DNA from: Aureitalea sp. L0-47
Lineage (GTDB): Bacteria; Bacteroidota; Bacteroidia; Flavobacteriales; Flavobacteriaceae
Length of the DNA: 64,000 bases
NCBI RefSeq assembly: GCF_026126405.1
Contig: NZ_JAFMTQ010000005.1
Span: 62,001 to 126,000, forward strand
Direction: 5' to 3'
Shown here: positions 17,551 to 25,758 of the stretch, piece by piece
Numbering within the stretch: position 1 is the first letter of the stretch
Layout: each line of letters starts with the position of its first letter
The notes under the pieces: generated by a model
The model's database searches: none
Seen by the model: the letters and a program-made list of their open reading frames with translations, nothing else
Told to the model about the DNA's origin: nothing
Made by a program: the position numbers and the translations under genes

Positions 17551-20031
17551 ATGAGATACACTACCCTCCTTGCATGTCTTCTTTTCACCTATTCATTATC
17601 CGCCCAGATCGTTGGCAAGGTCACTAACACCGAAGGTGAGCCCCTGGCCTACGTAAACATCTACCTCGAGAATAGTTACTCCGGCACAACTTCGAACGAG
17701 GATGGAAATTATGAACTCGATCTAACCGAAAACGGCGATTACAACATTGTTTTTCAATTTCTGGGGTATAGCAGGGTGAAAAAGAATATTTCTGTTTCTT
17801 CCTTTCCATATATTCTGAATGTTACACTTGAAGAGGAAACTACCAGCCTTGACGCAGTGGTGATCGATGCTTCGGAAGATCCTGCTTACAGGATAATTAG
17901 GAATACTATTGCACAGAGAAAAGCCAACCTGGATCGTATTGCTGAATTCAAAGCCGACTTTTACTCACGCGGACTCTGGCGGGTAGACAGCATCCCGGAA
18001 AAATTTATGGGCCAGGAAGTGGGAGATTTCGACGGACAGCTGGATTCAACGCGCACAGGGATCGTATACCTTTCAGAAACAATTTCGAAAATAGCATCCA
18101 GAAGACCGGATGACTTTAAAGAGACCATCATTGCGAGTAAAGTAAGTGGGAACGACAATGGCTTCAGTTTTAATACCGCTGTGGATGCTGAATTTTCCTT
18201 TTATGAAAACAACTTAAACCTCAACGCAGCAATCATTTCACCTATTGCTAACAACGCACTTAGTTATTACAGGTACGAACTCGACGGAGTCTTTTACGAG
18301 GGTGATAAACTTATAAACAAGATCACTGTTACTCCACGCAGGCCGAAGGACAGGGTTTTCAGAGGAGTGATCTATATAGTGGAAGACGACTGGCAGTTAT
18401 ACGGGCTAGAACTCACCACCAATGGCGAAGCGATACAGATCCCCTTTGTAAAGGACCTGGTGTTCATACAGAATTTTAGCTACGATACCAAGAACAAATT
18501 CTGGGTGAAACGATCCCAGACCATAGATTTTGGCTTTGGATTCTTTGGATTTAATGGTGATGGGAGGTTTATCGCCGTGTACAGCAACTACGATTTCGAT
18601 CCTGGTTTCGATAAGGGTTCCTTTACCAACGAGGTACTTAACTTTCAACCTGAAGCGAACAAAAAGGACAGTCTGTTCTGGAAAGGTATTCGGCCTGTAC
18701 CTCTTACCAATGAAGAGTTAAACGACTACATTAAAAAGGACAGTATCCAACAATTGAGGAAATCCAAGCCTTATCTTGATTCCCTTGATAGAGAGAGTAA
18801 TCGTCCGGGCTTACTCGATATTCTTTTTGGATACACCTATCAGAACCGCTATAAAAAATGGGACCTCAGCTACCAGGGTCCGTTGCCTGAAGTAAATTTT
18901 AATACGGTACAAGGATGGAACGGCGGCGTGGGTCTGTCCTATTTCAAATCCTATGACGAGAACCGAACACGCTGGCTTTCTGTAACTTCAAATATTCGTT
19001 ATGGTATATCGGACGATCGCGTGAGGGCCAGCGGTAGAGTTGTCTATAATTTCAACCAAACAAACCGACTGCGAATAGGAATTTATGGCGGTAATGAAGT
19101 GGTACAGTTCAATAGATCACAGCCCATAAGTCCTGTGATCAATACCATCTCAACACTTTTCTTCGAGCGTAATTATATGAAGGTGTACGACCTAACCTAT
19201 GTGAATGCAGCTTGGAGTCAGGAAGTATTTAACGGGCTCAGCCTAAGCGCAAATCTAGGTTATGAGAAAAGAAAACCACTTTTTAATACCACAGACTACG
19301 TTACTATACCCAATGACGATGTCGACTATACTCCAAACAATCCGAGGCAGGGAGTTTCTGAGATCTTTCTTCCCGATATCATACCTCATGATATAATCAA
19401 ATCAACAGTTGTAGCTAACATTAATTTCGGACAGAAATACTACAAATACCCTGATGGAAAATTCAATATGAGCAGCAACAAGTATCCAAGCCTGCAATTT
19501 ACTTTCGAGAATGGTATGGGTGCTTCAATTAGCGACTATAATTTCAGTCAGCTGAGGGCTCAGATCTCGCAGTATGTTTCCCTAGGAAATAAAGGGCGAT
19601 TTGTCTACCGCCTGAAAGGTGGTACTTTCTTTAACGGAGATAATATTTCGTTTGCCGATTACCAGCATTTCAATGGCAATCAAACACGGGTAGGAACGTC
19701 TTCAACTTATTCAAACGTCTTCAACCTCCTTCCCTACTATGATCTCAGCACCAACCAAAGTTATTTTGAAGGGCACGTGGAGCACAATTTCCGTGGCTGG
19801 GTTCTCGGTAAGATCCCGGGAGTCAATTCGCTCAATTTCAACCTGGTATTAGGAGCCCATATGCTGAGTATTGATAGCAGGAAACCGTATACTGAATATT
19901 CAGTGGGTCTTGATAATCTTGGTTGGGGAAAATTCAGGTTTTTAAGACTGGACTATGTTCGTTCCAACTTCAACGGAGTGGGAGACGGAGCGTTTATTTT
20001 CGGACTTAAATTCCTTAACCTCATAGATTAA
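17551..20031 (+). CDS. DUF5686 outer-membrane protein with carboxypeptidase-regulatory-like N-domain
   Basis: 826 aa. A signal peptide (MRYTTLLACLLFTYSLSAQ) is followed by a CarboxypepD_reg-like domain at ~19-100 (VGKVTNTEGEPLAYVNIYLENSYSG... DGNYELDL), as in the N-terminus of TonB-dependent receptors. The remainder matches the DUF5686 layout: ASEDPAYRIIRNTIAQRK after the domain, then alternating amphipathic strands ending in an aromatic strand, suggesting an outer-membrane beta-barrel. No plug domain is seen, so it is not a TonB receptor. Function unknown. It has no obvious operon partner. Confidence 0.88.
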   Translation: MRYTTLLACLLFTYSLSAQIVGKVTNTEGEPLAYVNIYLENSYSGTTSNEDGNYELDLTENGDYNIVFQFLGYSRVKKNISVSSFPYILNVTLEEETTSLDAVVIDASEDPAYRIIRNTIAQRKANLDRIAEFKADFYSRGLWRVDSIPEKFMGQEVGDFDGQLDSTRTGIVYLSETISKIASRRPDDFKETIIASKVSGNDNGFSFNTAVDAEFSFYENNLNLNAAIISPIANNALSYYRYELDGVFYEGDKLINKITVTPRRPKDRVFRGVIYIVEDDWQLYGLELTTNGEAIQIPFVKDLVFIQNFSYDTKNKFWVKRSQTIDFGFGFFGFNGDGRFIAVYSNYDFDPGFDKGSFTNEVLNFQPEANKKDSLFWKGIRPVPLTNEELNDYIKKDSIQQLRKSKPYLDSLDRESNRPGLLDILFGYTYQNRYKKWDLSYQGPLPEVNFNTVQGWNGGVGLSYFKSYDENRTRWLSVTSNIRYGISDDRVRASGRVVYNFNQTNRLRIGIYGGNEVVQFNRSQPISPVINTISTLFFERNYMKVYDLTYVNAAWSQEVFNGLSLSANLGYEKRKPLFNTTDYVTIPNDDVDYTPNNPRQGVSEIFLPDIIPHDIIKSTVVANINFGQKYYKYPDGKFNMSSNKYPSLQFTFENGMGASISDYNFSQLRAQISQYVSLGNKGRFVYRLKGGTFFNGDNISFADYQHFNGNQTRVGTSSTYSNVFNLLPYYDLSTNQSYFEGHVEHNFRGWVLGKIPGVNSLNFNLVLGAHMLSIDSRKPYTEYSVGLDNLGWGKFRFLRLDYVRSNFNGVGDGAFIFGLKFLNLID

Positions 20032-20047
20032 TCCCATTGTTTTGAGC

Positions 20048-20091
20048 ATGACGTTCGTCATAGAATACTCCTTTTCAACTTCATAGCTTCG
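20048..20091 (+). promoter_or_regulatory. CRP/FNR-type operator and promoter before the OFA transporter
   Basis: ATGACGTTCGTCAT (20048-20061) is a perfect 6-2-6 palindrome, or ATGAC-N4-GTCAT. Exactly 22 nt later is TAGCTTCG (20084-20091), one mismatch from TAnnTTTG. The arms match the palindrome before fhs and the spacing is identical. The start codon is 85 nt further on. The geometry fits an activator bound near -41.5; the activator itself is not in this window. Confidence 0.5.
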
Positions 20092-20176
20092 TTCCTGTAA
20101 TCAACGATCAACCAAATTCGTAGTGGCTTGTATTTAGCAGGCTGTTACCCGATGATCCTTCAGAAATTCGAATTCT

Positions 20177-21544
20177 ATGTCGTACTTCAGCAGGGAAAAG
20201 AGTATCGCGAAAGACAAATATAATCGCTGGTACGTCCCTATTGCCGCCCTCAGTATTCACCTGTGTATAGGTCAGATCTACGCCTTCAGCGTTTTCAATA
20301 AACCACTAACAAAAGTCATTGGCATTACCGAACAGATTCCTGAAGACTGGAAGCTAACCGAGTTGGGCTGGATCTTTACGATCGCTTTGTTCACCCTGGG
20401 AGCTTCTGCAGCCACCTTTGGAAAGTGGGTGGAGCGCGTAGGTCCTAGAAAGACCATGTTCGTGGCTGCACTTTGCTTTAGTTCAGGTTTTCTTGTCTCG
20501 GCTCTGGGTATTTACCTTCATCAGCTATGGTTGTTATATGTTGGTTCAGGACTCCTTGGTGGTATTGGACTTGGCCTTGGTTATATCTCACCGGTTAGTA
20601 CCCTGATCAAGTGGTTCCCGGACAGACCGGGTATGGCCACCGGTATGGCTATTATGGGCTTTGGTGGTGGTGCCATGATCGCTTCACCGCTTAGTGTTAA
20701 ACTGATGGAGCACTACGCTACCGCGACTTCAAACGGGGTAATGGAAACCTTTATTACCATGGGGCTCATCTATCTCGTCCTTATGATGTTTGGTTCCATT
20801 ATCGTTCGTATTCCACAGGAAGGATGGAAGCCCAAAGGTTTCAATCCTGAAAAGAAAAAACAGGCTAAGTTGATCACTTCTGAGAATGTATTGGTCGATA
20901 ATGCAATGAAAACTCCACAATTCTGGTTGCTGTTCACCGTCCTTTTGATGAACGTAAGCGCGGGTATCGGTGTACTGGGGCAGGCCAGCGTGATGATACA
21001 GGAGATGTTTAGTGTGAGTAGCGTTGGTGCCGAACTGGCCGTAGACGCAACCGCTGCTGCCATGTTTGTTGGTATACTGAGTTTATTCAATATGGTAGGA
21101 AGGTTCTTCTGGTCGTCACTCAGTGATTATATTGGAAGAAAGAGTACCTACGCCATATTCTTCCTGCTCGGGATCGCCTTATATATAACCGTTCCCTATG
21201 CCGGGAAGATCGGTAGTGTAGTTCTATTCTATGCTGCCTTTGGTATCATAATAAGTATGTATGGAGGTGGATTTGCCACAATTCCGGCCTATCTGAGGGA
21301 TATGTTTGGAACGAAACAAGTAGGAGCCATTCACGGTCGATTACTGCTGGCGTGGAGTTTGGCGGCCATTGTAGGGCCTGTAACGCTGAACTACCTCAGA
21401 GAATACCAGATCGAAGAGCTTGGTAAACCGCCTGCGGAAGTATATAGCTTAACGATGTATCTTATGGCGGGACTGTTGCTAATTGGATTGATCGCTAATT
21501 TGCTAGTGAAACCGGTACATTCGAAATATCACGATAAAAGCTAA
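20177..21544 (+). CDS. OFA-family MFS transporter (oxalate/formate antiporter type)
   Basis: 455 aa with 12 predicted membrane spans. The N-terminus RWYVPIAALSIHLCIGQIYAFSVFNKPL is the OFA-family first helix; the motif after helix 2 is FGKWVERVGPRKTM, and repeat two carries SLSDYIGRKSTYAIFF. OFA members exchange oxalate for formate or carry other small carboxylates. The next gene is formate-tetrahydrofolate ligase, and the two share the same 14-bp operator, so formate or a formate-yielding acid is the likely cargo; this is inference. A lysine-rich cytoplasmic loop (~residues 220-235) divides the two halves. Confidence 0.88.
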   Translation: MSYFSREKSIAKDKYNRWYVPIAALSIHLCIGQIYAFSVFNKPLTKVIGITEQIPEDWKLTELGWIFTIALFTLGASAATFGKWVERVGPRKTMFVAALCFSSGFLVSALGIYLHQLWLLYVGSGLLGGIGLGLGYISPVSTLIKWFPDRPGMATGMAIMGFGGGAMIASPLSVKLMEHYATATSNGVMETFITMGLIYLVLMMFGSIIVRIPQEGWKPKGFNPEKKKQAKLITSENVLVDNAMKTPQFWLLFTVLLMNVSAGIGVLGQASVMIQEMFSVSSVGAELAVDATAAAMFVGILSLFNMVGRFFWSSLSDYIGRKSTYAIFFLLGIALYITVPYAGKIGSVVLFYAAFGIIISMYGGGFATIPAYLRDMFGTKQVGAIHGRLLLAWSLAAIVGPVTLNYLREYQIEELGKPPAEVYSLTMYLMAGLLLIGLIANLLVKPVHSKYHDKS

Positions 21545-21584
21545 CTTTTAGTTATTCTGAAGTTAACTATTCATAAAAACCAAT

Positions 21585-21628
21585 ATGACCTAGGTCATTG
21601 AACAACCAATGACCAAAAACTAATTTTA
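21585..21628 (+). promoter_or_regulatory. CRP/FNR-type operator and promoter before fhs, with a third half-site
   Basis: ATGACCTAGGTCAT (21585-21598) is a perfect 14-bp palindrome with the same arms as the one before the OFA gene. Exactly 22 nt later is TAATTTTA (21621-21628), one mismatch from TAnnTTTG; a TTG at 21598-21600 sits 20 bp before it. The right arm GGTCATTG (21593-21600) also pairs with CAATGACC (21607-21614) across 6 nt. No T-run follows, so it is not a terminator of the upstream gene. Confidence 0.55.
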
Positions 21629-21669
21629 CAGCATTAATTTCCGAAGGAATCTTCGGCTAGAACCATATT

Positions 21670-23337
21670 ATGACCGATTTAGATATTGCACAAAGCGTAA
21701 AGGAAGAGCACATTCGCGACATTGCCACCAAGCTCGACATTTCAGAAGAAAATCTTGAATTCTACGGAACCAATAAAGCCAAGTTACCACTTAGCCTTAT
21801 TGATGAACAGAAAGTAGATGATAACAACCTCATCCTCGTGACTGCCATTACACCTACCCCGGCAGGTGAGGGAAAAACAACGGTTTCCATCGGTTTAGGA
21901 GATGCCTTGTGTGAGATCGGTAAGAAAGCCGTAACAGTGATCCGCGAACCCAGTTTGGGACCTGTTTTTGGGATAAAAGGTGGAGCCGCTGGTGGTGGAT
22001 GGAGCCAGGTGATCCCTATGGCAGATATCAACCTTCACTTCACAGGAGATTTCCACGCCATTGAAAAGGCAAACAATCTTTTAAGCGCATTGATAGAGAA
22101 CAATATTCAGAGTAAGACAAGGAACCTGGGCATCGATCCAAGAACTGTACTCTGGAAGCGTTGTATGGATATGAACGACCGCGGACTGCGGAACATCGTG
22201 GCGGCCCTGGGCGGAAAACCCGGCGGTATCCCCAGGGAAACAGGATTCAATATCACGGCAGCCTCTGAGATAATGGCCATACTTTGTTTAAGCAAGGATT
22301 TCGAAGACCTGAAGAAAAAATGTGGAAGTATTTACGTAGGAGATACCTGGGAAGGCAAGCCTGTCTATGCACGGGACCTGAATGCAGAAGGTGCCATGGC
22401 GGTATTAATGAAAGACGCCATCAAACCTAATTTGGTTCAAACACTGGAAGGAAACCCTGCCATTATTCACGGGGGGCCATTTGCAAATATTGCACAGGGT
22501 ACAAACTCCATTATCGCAACAAAGATGGGACTTAGCCTGGGAGACTATGTGGTCACTGAGGCCGGTTTTGGTGCCGACCTGGGTGCGGAGAAATTCATGA
22601 ACATCAAATGCCGTGAGGCCGAATTATCTCCAAGAACCATCGTTTTAGTAGCCACGATCAGAGCGCTGAAATACCACGGAGGAAAACCATTACAAGAATT
22701 AACGAACGAAGACACAGCCGCGCTAAAAGCCGGATTCCCTAACCTGGAACGTCATATTTCCAGTTTGAAGAGTTTCGGAGTACCGGTTGTGGTAGCCGTA
22801 AATTGTTTCAGCAGTGATACCGAAGCTGAAAAACAGGCTTTGATGGATCATTGTAAATCTCTTGGAATTCCTGTCGCTTTGAGTAACGGTTGGGCCGATG
22901 GTGGAAAAGGTTGTACCGACCTGGCGGAGATTGTTGTGGAAGCCAGCGCGAGTTGTAACAACAAGTTCACACCCACCTACTCGCTGGATGATTCACCAAG
23001 AACGAAAATGGAAAAGATCTGTTCTACCATCTATGGCGCCGAGAACGTTATACTTACGAACAAAGCCAAACGACAACTCAAGCGCTTTGAAGACCTTGGT
23101 TATGGCAGGCTACCTGTTTGTATGGCGAAAACACAAAAGAGTCTCAGTGATGATGAAAAGCAACTGGGTCGTCCGGCGCATTTCGATATTCACATTCGCG
23201 AGTTCGAAATAGCCACGGGAGCAGGTTTCCTTATACCTATTGCAGGAAACATATTGAGAATGCCAGGACTACCAGGAACACCTGCCGCCGAGAAAATAAC
23301 CATTGATGCCGAAGGTAATATCAGCGGTTTGTTTTAG
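21670..23337 (+). CDS. fhs: Formate-tetrahydrofolate ligase
   Basis: 555 aa, the standard length. It joins formate to tetrahydrofolate using ATP to make 10-formyl-THF. The P-loop is TPAGEGKTT (residues 63-71); REPSLGPVFGIKGGAAGGGWSQV, DINLHFTGDFHAI and the C-terminal AGFLIPIAGNILRMPGLPG are all family signatures. It follows the OFA transporter by 125 bp but has its own palindromic operator and promoter. With glyA and the folate pool this lets the cell capture external or internally released formate for one-carbon metabolism. Confidence 0.97.
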   Translation: MTDLDIAQSVKEEHIRDIATKLDISEENLEFYGTNKAKLPLSLIDEQKVDDNNLILVTAITPTPAGEGKTTVSIGLGDALCEIGKKAVTVIREPSLGPVFGIKGGAAGGGWSQVIPMADINLHFTGDFHAIEKANNLLSALIENNIQSKTRNLGIDPRTVLWKRCMDMNDRGLRNIVAALGGKPGGIPRETGFNITAASEIMAILCLSKDFEDLKKKCGSIYVGDTWEGKPVYARDLNAEGAMAVLMKDAIKPNLVQTLEGNPAIIHGGPFANIAQGTNSIIATKMGLSLGDYVVTEAGFGADLGAEKFMNIKCREAELSPRTIVLVATIRALKYHGGKPLQELTNEDTAALKAGFPNLERHISSLKSFGVPVVVAVNCFSSDTEAEKQALMDHCKSLGIPVALSNGWADGGKGCTDLAEIVVEASASCNNKFTPTYSLDDSPRTKMEKICSTIYGAENVILTNKAKRQLKRFEDLGYGRLPVCMAKTQKSLSDDEKQLGRPAHFDIHIREFEIATGAGFLIPIAGNILRMPGLPGTPAAEKITIDAEGNISGLF

Positions 23338-23351
23338 ACGGTAAACTACTG

Positions 23352-24044
23352 TTACTTATTTTCTGATTCCGGCAAATGAACGCCGCGTTTCAGAAGTACT
23401 ATACCCATTACTACCATCCAGAAGATCTTGATGAAGACCATAGGTTTGTAGTATTCGTAGTATTCGGGAAGCCCCATGATGATTGCCATGGCAGCTAGTC
23501 CGAAAAGTGCAGTAAACCATCCCAATAATTGAGGCACCAGCCTCCATTTTACAAATGCATACCCAAGGAGCAGCATCCCTAGTCCGGAAAATACTCGACC
23601 GAAACGAATAAAACAGGTTACATACTGATTGGTATAAAGAATATTGTCCATGAATTCCTGAATTTCTGTTGCCGACTTCCCAGCAGTCATCCCAACACCC
23701 CATGCGCCGTAGTTATAGTAATAGGCATAGGCAATAGCGAGGAAAAAGGTACCAATCACAATCAGTCCGGCTCCCGGTAAGGCGATCACCCGATATGGCT
23801 TTCTGGTCAGACTTGTTGTTAAAGCCATTATGGCAATACCAAAAATCACCCATCCGAAGATGAATACCCGGTATACCCAAATCCAGTACCATACATTTTC
23901 GCCTATGGCCTCAAAATCGGAAGCGACAATATATTCGTTAATGTTATGAGAGGACAAGGCCCAACCCAAAATAATAAATAATGCGGCTACAATAAATGCT
24001 CCTGCTGTAAATCTTGTTTCGAAATCTTTTTTTATCAATGACAT
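23352..24044 (-). CDS. Uncharacterised integral membrane protein (about 6 spans)
   Basis: 230 aa from the ATG at 24044 (MSLIKKDFETRFTAG); an extension of 29 codons upstream has no membrane logic. About six hydrophobic helices are seen, with aromatic-rich loops (ENVWYWIWVYRVFIFGW, AYAYYYNYGAWGVG, PEYYEYYKPMVFIK). No motif recognised. It is divergent from the 24161 gene and both share one palindromic operator at 24096-24109, so it probably belongs to the same physiological response as the sulfite dehydrogenase cluster. Confidence 0.75.
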   Translation of the reverse strand: MSLIKKDFETRFTAGAFIVAALFIILGWALSSHNINEYIVASDFEAIGENVWYWIWVYRVFIFGWVIFGIAIMALTTSLTRKPYRVIALPGAGLIVIGTFFLAIAYAYYYNYGAWGVGMTAGKSATEIQEFMDNILYTNQYVTCFIRFGRVFSGLGMLLLGYAFVKWRLVPQLLGWFTALFGLAAMAIIMGLPEYYEYYKPMVFIKIFWMVVMGIVLLKRGVHLPESENK

Positions 24045-24065
24045 ACCTGTTGAATTTTCAATGCG

Positions 24066-24139
24066 AAAAAATAATGGGTTTTGTTGAGGGGCAACGTAAC
24101 AAATGTTACACAGAGGAATAAATTTGTGCAATTAGTTTG
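24066..24139. promoter_or_regulatory. Bidirectional CRP/FNR-type operator with two outward promoters
   Basis: GTAACAAATGTTAC (24096-24109) has 6-bp inverted arms. On the plus strand TTAGTTTG (24132-24139) lies 22 nt beyond it; on the minus strand TATTTTTT (24073 down to 24066) also lies 22 nt beyond. Each is one mismatch from TAnnTTTG. One operator could therefore serve both divergent genes. The arms match the operator before the sulfite dehydrogenase gene. Confidence 0.5.
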
Positions 24140-24160
24140 TGAATCCGTTACATTTAAGGT

Positions 24161-25198
24161 GTGATTTCTTCTCATATCAATACTGAAATATCTAAGAATA
24201 ATCTGGTTGTTGAAAGGCTTACAGCACTCTGGGCCCTGAATGAGTGTGGCCTTGGAGGATTCATGCATGCCATCAGTTCACCTTTTACCGGGATCCTGGT
24301 AGGGGGTATTTCTATTTTATTGATCACTTTGATCGCCGCAAATGGAAAGTCGGTTTGGCCGGCACTCCTGAAAGCATTAACTATTGTGTTATTGGTGAAA
24401 TTAAGTGTGAGTCCTCATTCTCCTGTCACTTCATACCTAGCAGTATCCTTCCAGGCCTTTATGGGTATGTTATTGTATTCTTTGTTCAAGGTAAACAAGA
24501 TCACAGTACTCGTTCTGGGCTTGCTAACATTTCTTGAATCGGCTTTACAGAAATTACTCACCCTTACTATAATTTACGGGGAATCCCTTTGGGATGCAGT
24601 AGATGTTTATGGTTCCTGGGTGGGCCAAAAAGTATCATTCCTGGATCCGGTATTGTCTTCAAGAACGCTTATCTGGTCCTATGTTATATTCTACGCTATT
24701 GCCGGGATTTTCATGGGAATCGTTATTCTGCGCACGATGACGCTGATGCGTTCGGTAGAAGTAATGGATCAGGAGAAATGGATGGATGCGCACACAGCTA
24801 TTATTCAGCAGAAAAAATCAAAAAGCCCATCCGGTAAAATTCTGATCTTCTGGGCTATTGCCCTTCTTGTCATCCTTCTTCCATTACTCTTTTTTAATTC
24901 TGAATTTTATGGTTGGAAGGCAGGATTATATCTCGTGGCGCGCAGTGCCTTAATTCTCGTATGCTGGTACCTGCTTTTAGGACCACTATTATTGAAAGGG
25001 ATTCAGAAGCTGTTATCTCGACGACGTTCCGCCTATCAGGAGGACATACAGAATACCTTGAGTCTTTTACCACATCTGAGGCTTATATTGAAGTACGCCT
25101 GGAAGGATAGTAGATCGTTAAAAGGAATGAATCGTTTCCAGCATTTTATTGCTCGTAGCATAGTATATAGTGTTTACTTTAATCCTTCGGAATCATGA
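24161..25198 (+). CDS. Uncharacterised polytopic membrane protein paired with a THEP1-like NTPase
   Basis: 345 aa from a GTG start; I found no ATG that keeps the conserved-looking N-terminus. The first ~200 residues hold 5-6 helices starting ALWALNECGLGGFMHAISS followed by PFTGI and VGG, a glycine-rich motif with some look of an ECF-transporter substrate-binding component; three more helices and a basic cytoplasmic C-terminus (KLLSRRRSAYQ) follow. Its stop overlaps the next gene by 4 bp (ATGA), so translation of the two is coupled. The pairing with a P-loop NTPase could mean a transporter or a cofactor-related device, but this is not established. Confidence 0.7.
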   Translation: MISSHINTEISKNNLVVERLTALWALNECGLGGFMHAISSPFTGILVGGISILLITLIAANGKSVWPALLKALTIVLLVKLSVSPHSPVTSYLAVSFQAFMGMLLYSLFKVNKITVLVLGLLTFLESALQKLLTLTIIYGESLWDAVDVYGSWVGQKVSFLDPVLSSRTLIWSYVIFYAIAGIFMGIVILRTMTLMRSVEVMDQEKWMDAHTAIIQQKKSKSPSGKILIFWAIALLVILLPLLFFNSEFYGWKAGLYLVARSALILVCWYLLLGPLLLKGIQKLLSRRRSAYQEDIQNTLSLLPHLRLILKYAWKDSRSLKGMNRFQHFIARSIVYSVYFNPSES

Positions 25199-25710
25199 TC
25201 TATATCCTTAGTGGTGACATCGAGACCGGAAAGAGTACAGCGCTCCTTGACTGGGCGAAGGACCGACAGGACTGCTATGGAATTTTAAGTCCCGGAAACG
25301 CGCCGGGTGAACGCTACTTCCTGGATATTTCTAACAAACGTGAATTTCGAATGGAGGCAGGCTCCGGGGAAGAAGACGCGATAGAGGTAGGACGTTTCAG
25401 ATTCCTTCGATCGGCATTCAGTAAAGCAAATGCCATTCTCAAGAAGGCAACAGATATTTCAGAAGGAATTATAATTATCGACGAACTTGGAAAGCTCGAA
25501 TTGCGAGATGAAGGATTATTTGAATCAGCAAAATTGGCAGTGAAGAAAGCAACGGAAAATGAGATGATCGATTTAATACTCGTGGTGAGAACATCTTTAT
25601 TGGATCAGGTTGTATCGAAATACGGTATTGATAAATACACATTGATCTCAAAAGAATATTTAAAGGATTTTCCAACCAATTGTAACAATAGTTACATAGC
25701 GAAATTTTAA
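25195..25710 (+). CDS. THEP1-like P-loop nucleoside-triphosphatase
   Basis: 171 aa. Walker A is GDIETGKST (residues 7-15), in the place where THEP1 enzymes have their P-loop at the extreme N-terminus, and Walker B is IIIIDELGKLEL (~92-103), the typical THEP1 form. THEP1 family proteins hydrolyse ATP/GTP in vitro with unclear physiological role. It overlaps the upstream membrane-protein gene by 4 bp and ends 48 bp before the SorA-like gene; the operator for that gene lies in its last codons. MobB-like function is an alternative because a molybdenum enzyme follows, but its typical motifs are not seen. Confidence 0.8.
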   Translation: MIYILSGDIETGKSTALLDWAKDRQDCYGILSPGNAPGERYFLDISNKREFRMEAGSGEEDAIEVGRFRFLRSAFSKANAILKKATDISEGIIIIDELGKLELRDEGLFESAKLAVKKATENEMIDLILVVRTSLLDQVVSKYGIDKYTLISKEYLKDFPTNCNNSYIAKF

Positions 25711-25725
25711 GATATCGTATCTTGT
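25682..25725 (+). promoter_or_regulatory. CRP/FNR-type operator before the sulfite dehydrogenase gene
   Basis: TGTAACAATAGTTACA (25681-25696) is a perfect palindrome with 6-bp arms; its core GTAAC-N4-GTTAC (25682-25695) equals that at 24096-24109. Exactly 22 nt beyond the core is TATCTTGT (25718-25725), a looser -7 match with two mismatches. It overlaps the 3' end of the NTPase gene and lies 63 nt before the TTG start. Confidence 0.5.
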
Positions 25726-25758
25726 GGAATCGAATTATAACCACCATAATTAGAAAAA

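Noticed and set aside
21585-21614. Terminator of the OFA transporter gene
   Set aside because: The inverted repeats are not followed by a T-run on either relevant strand; the shared arms with 20048-20061 favour an operator.
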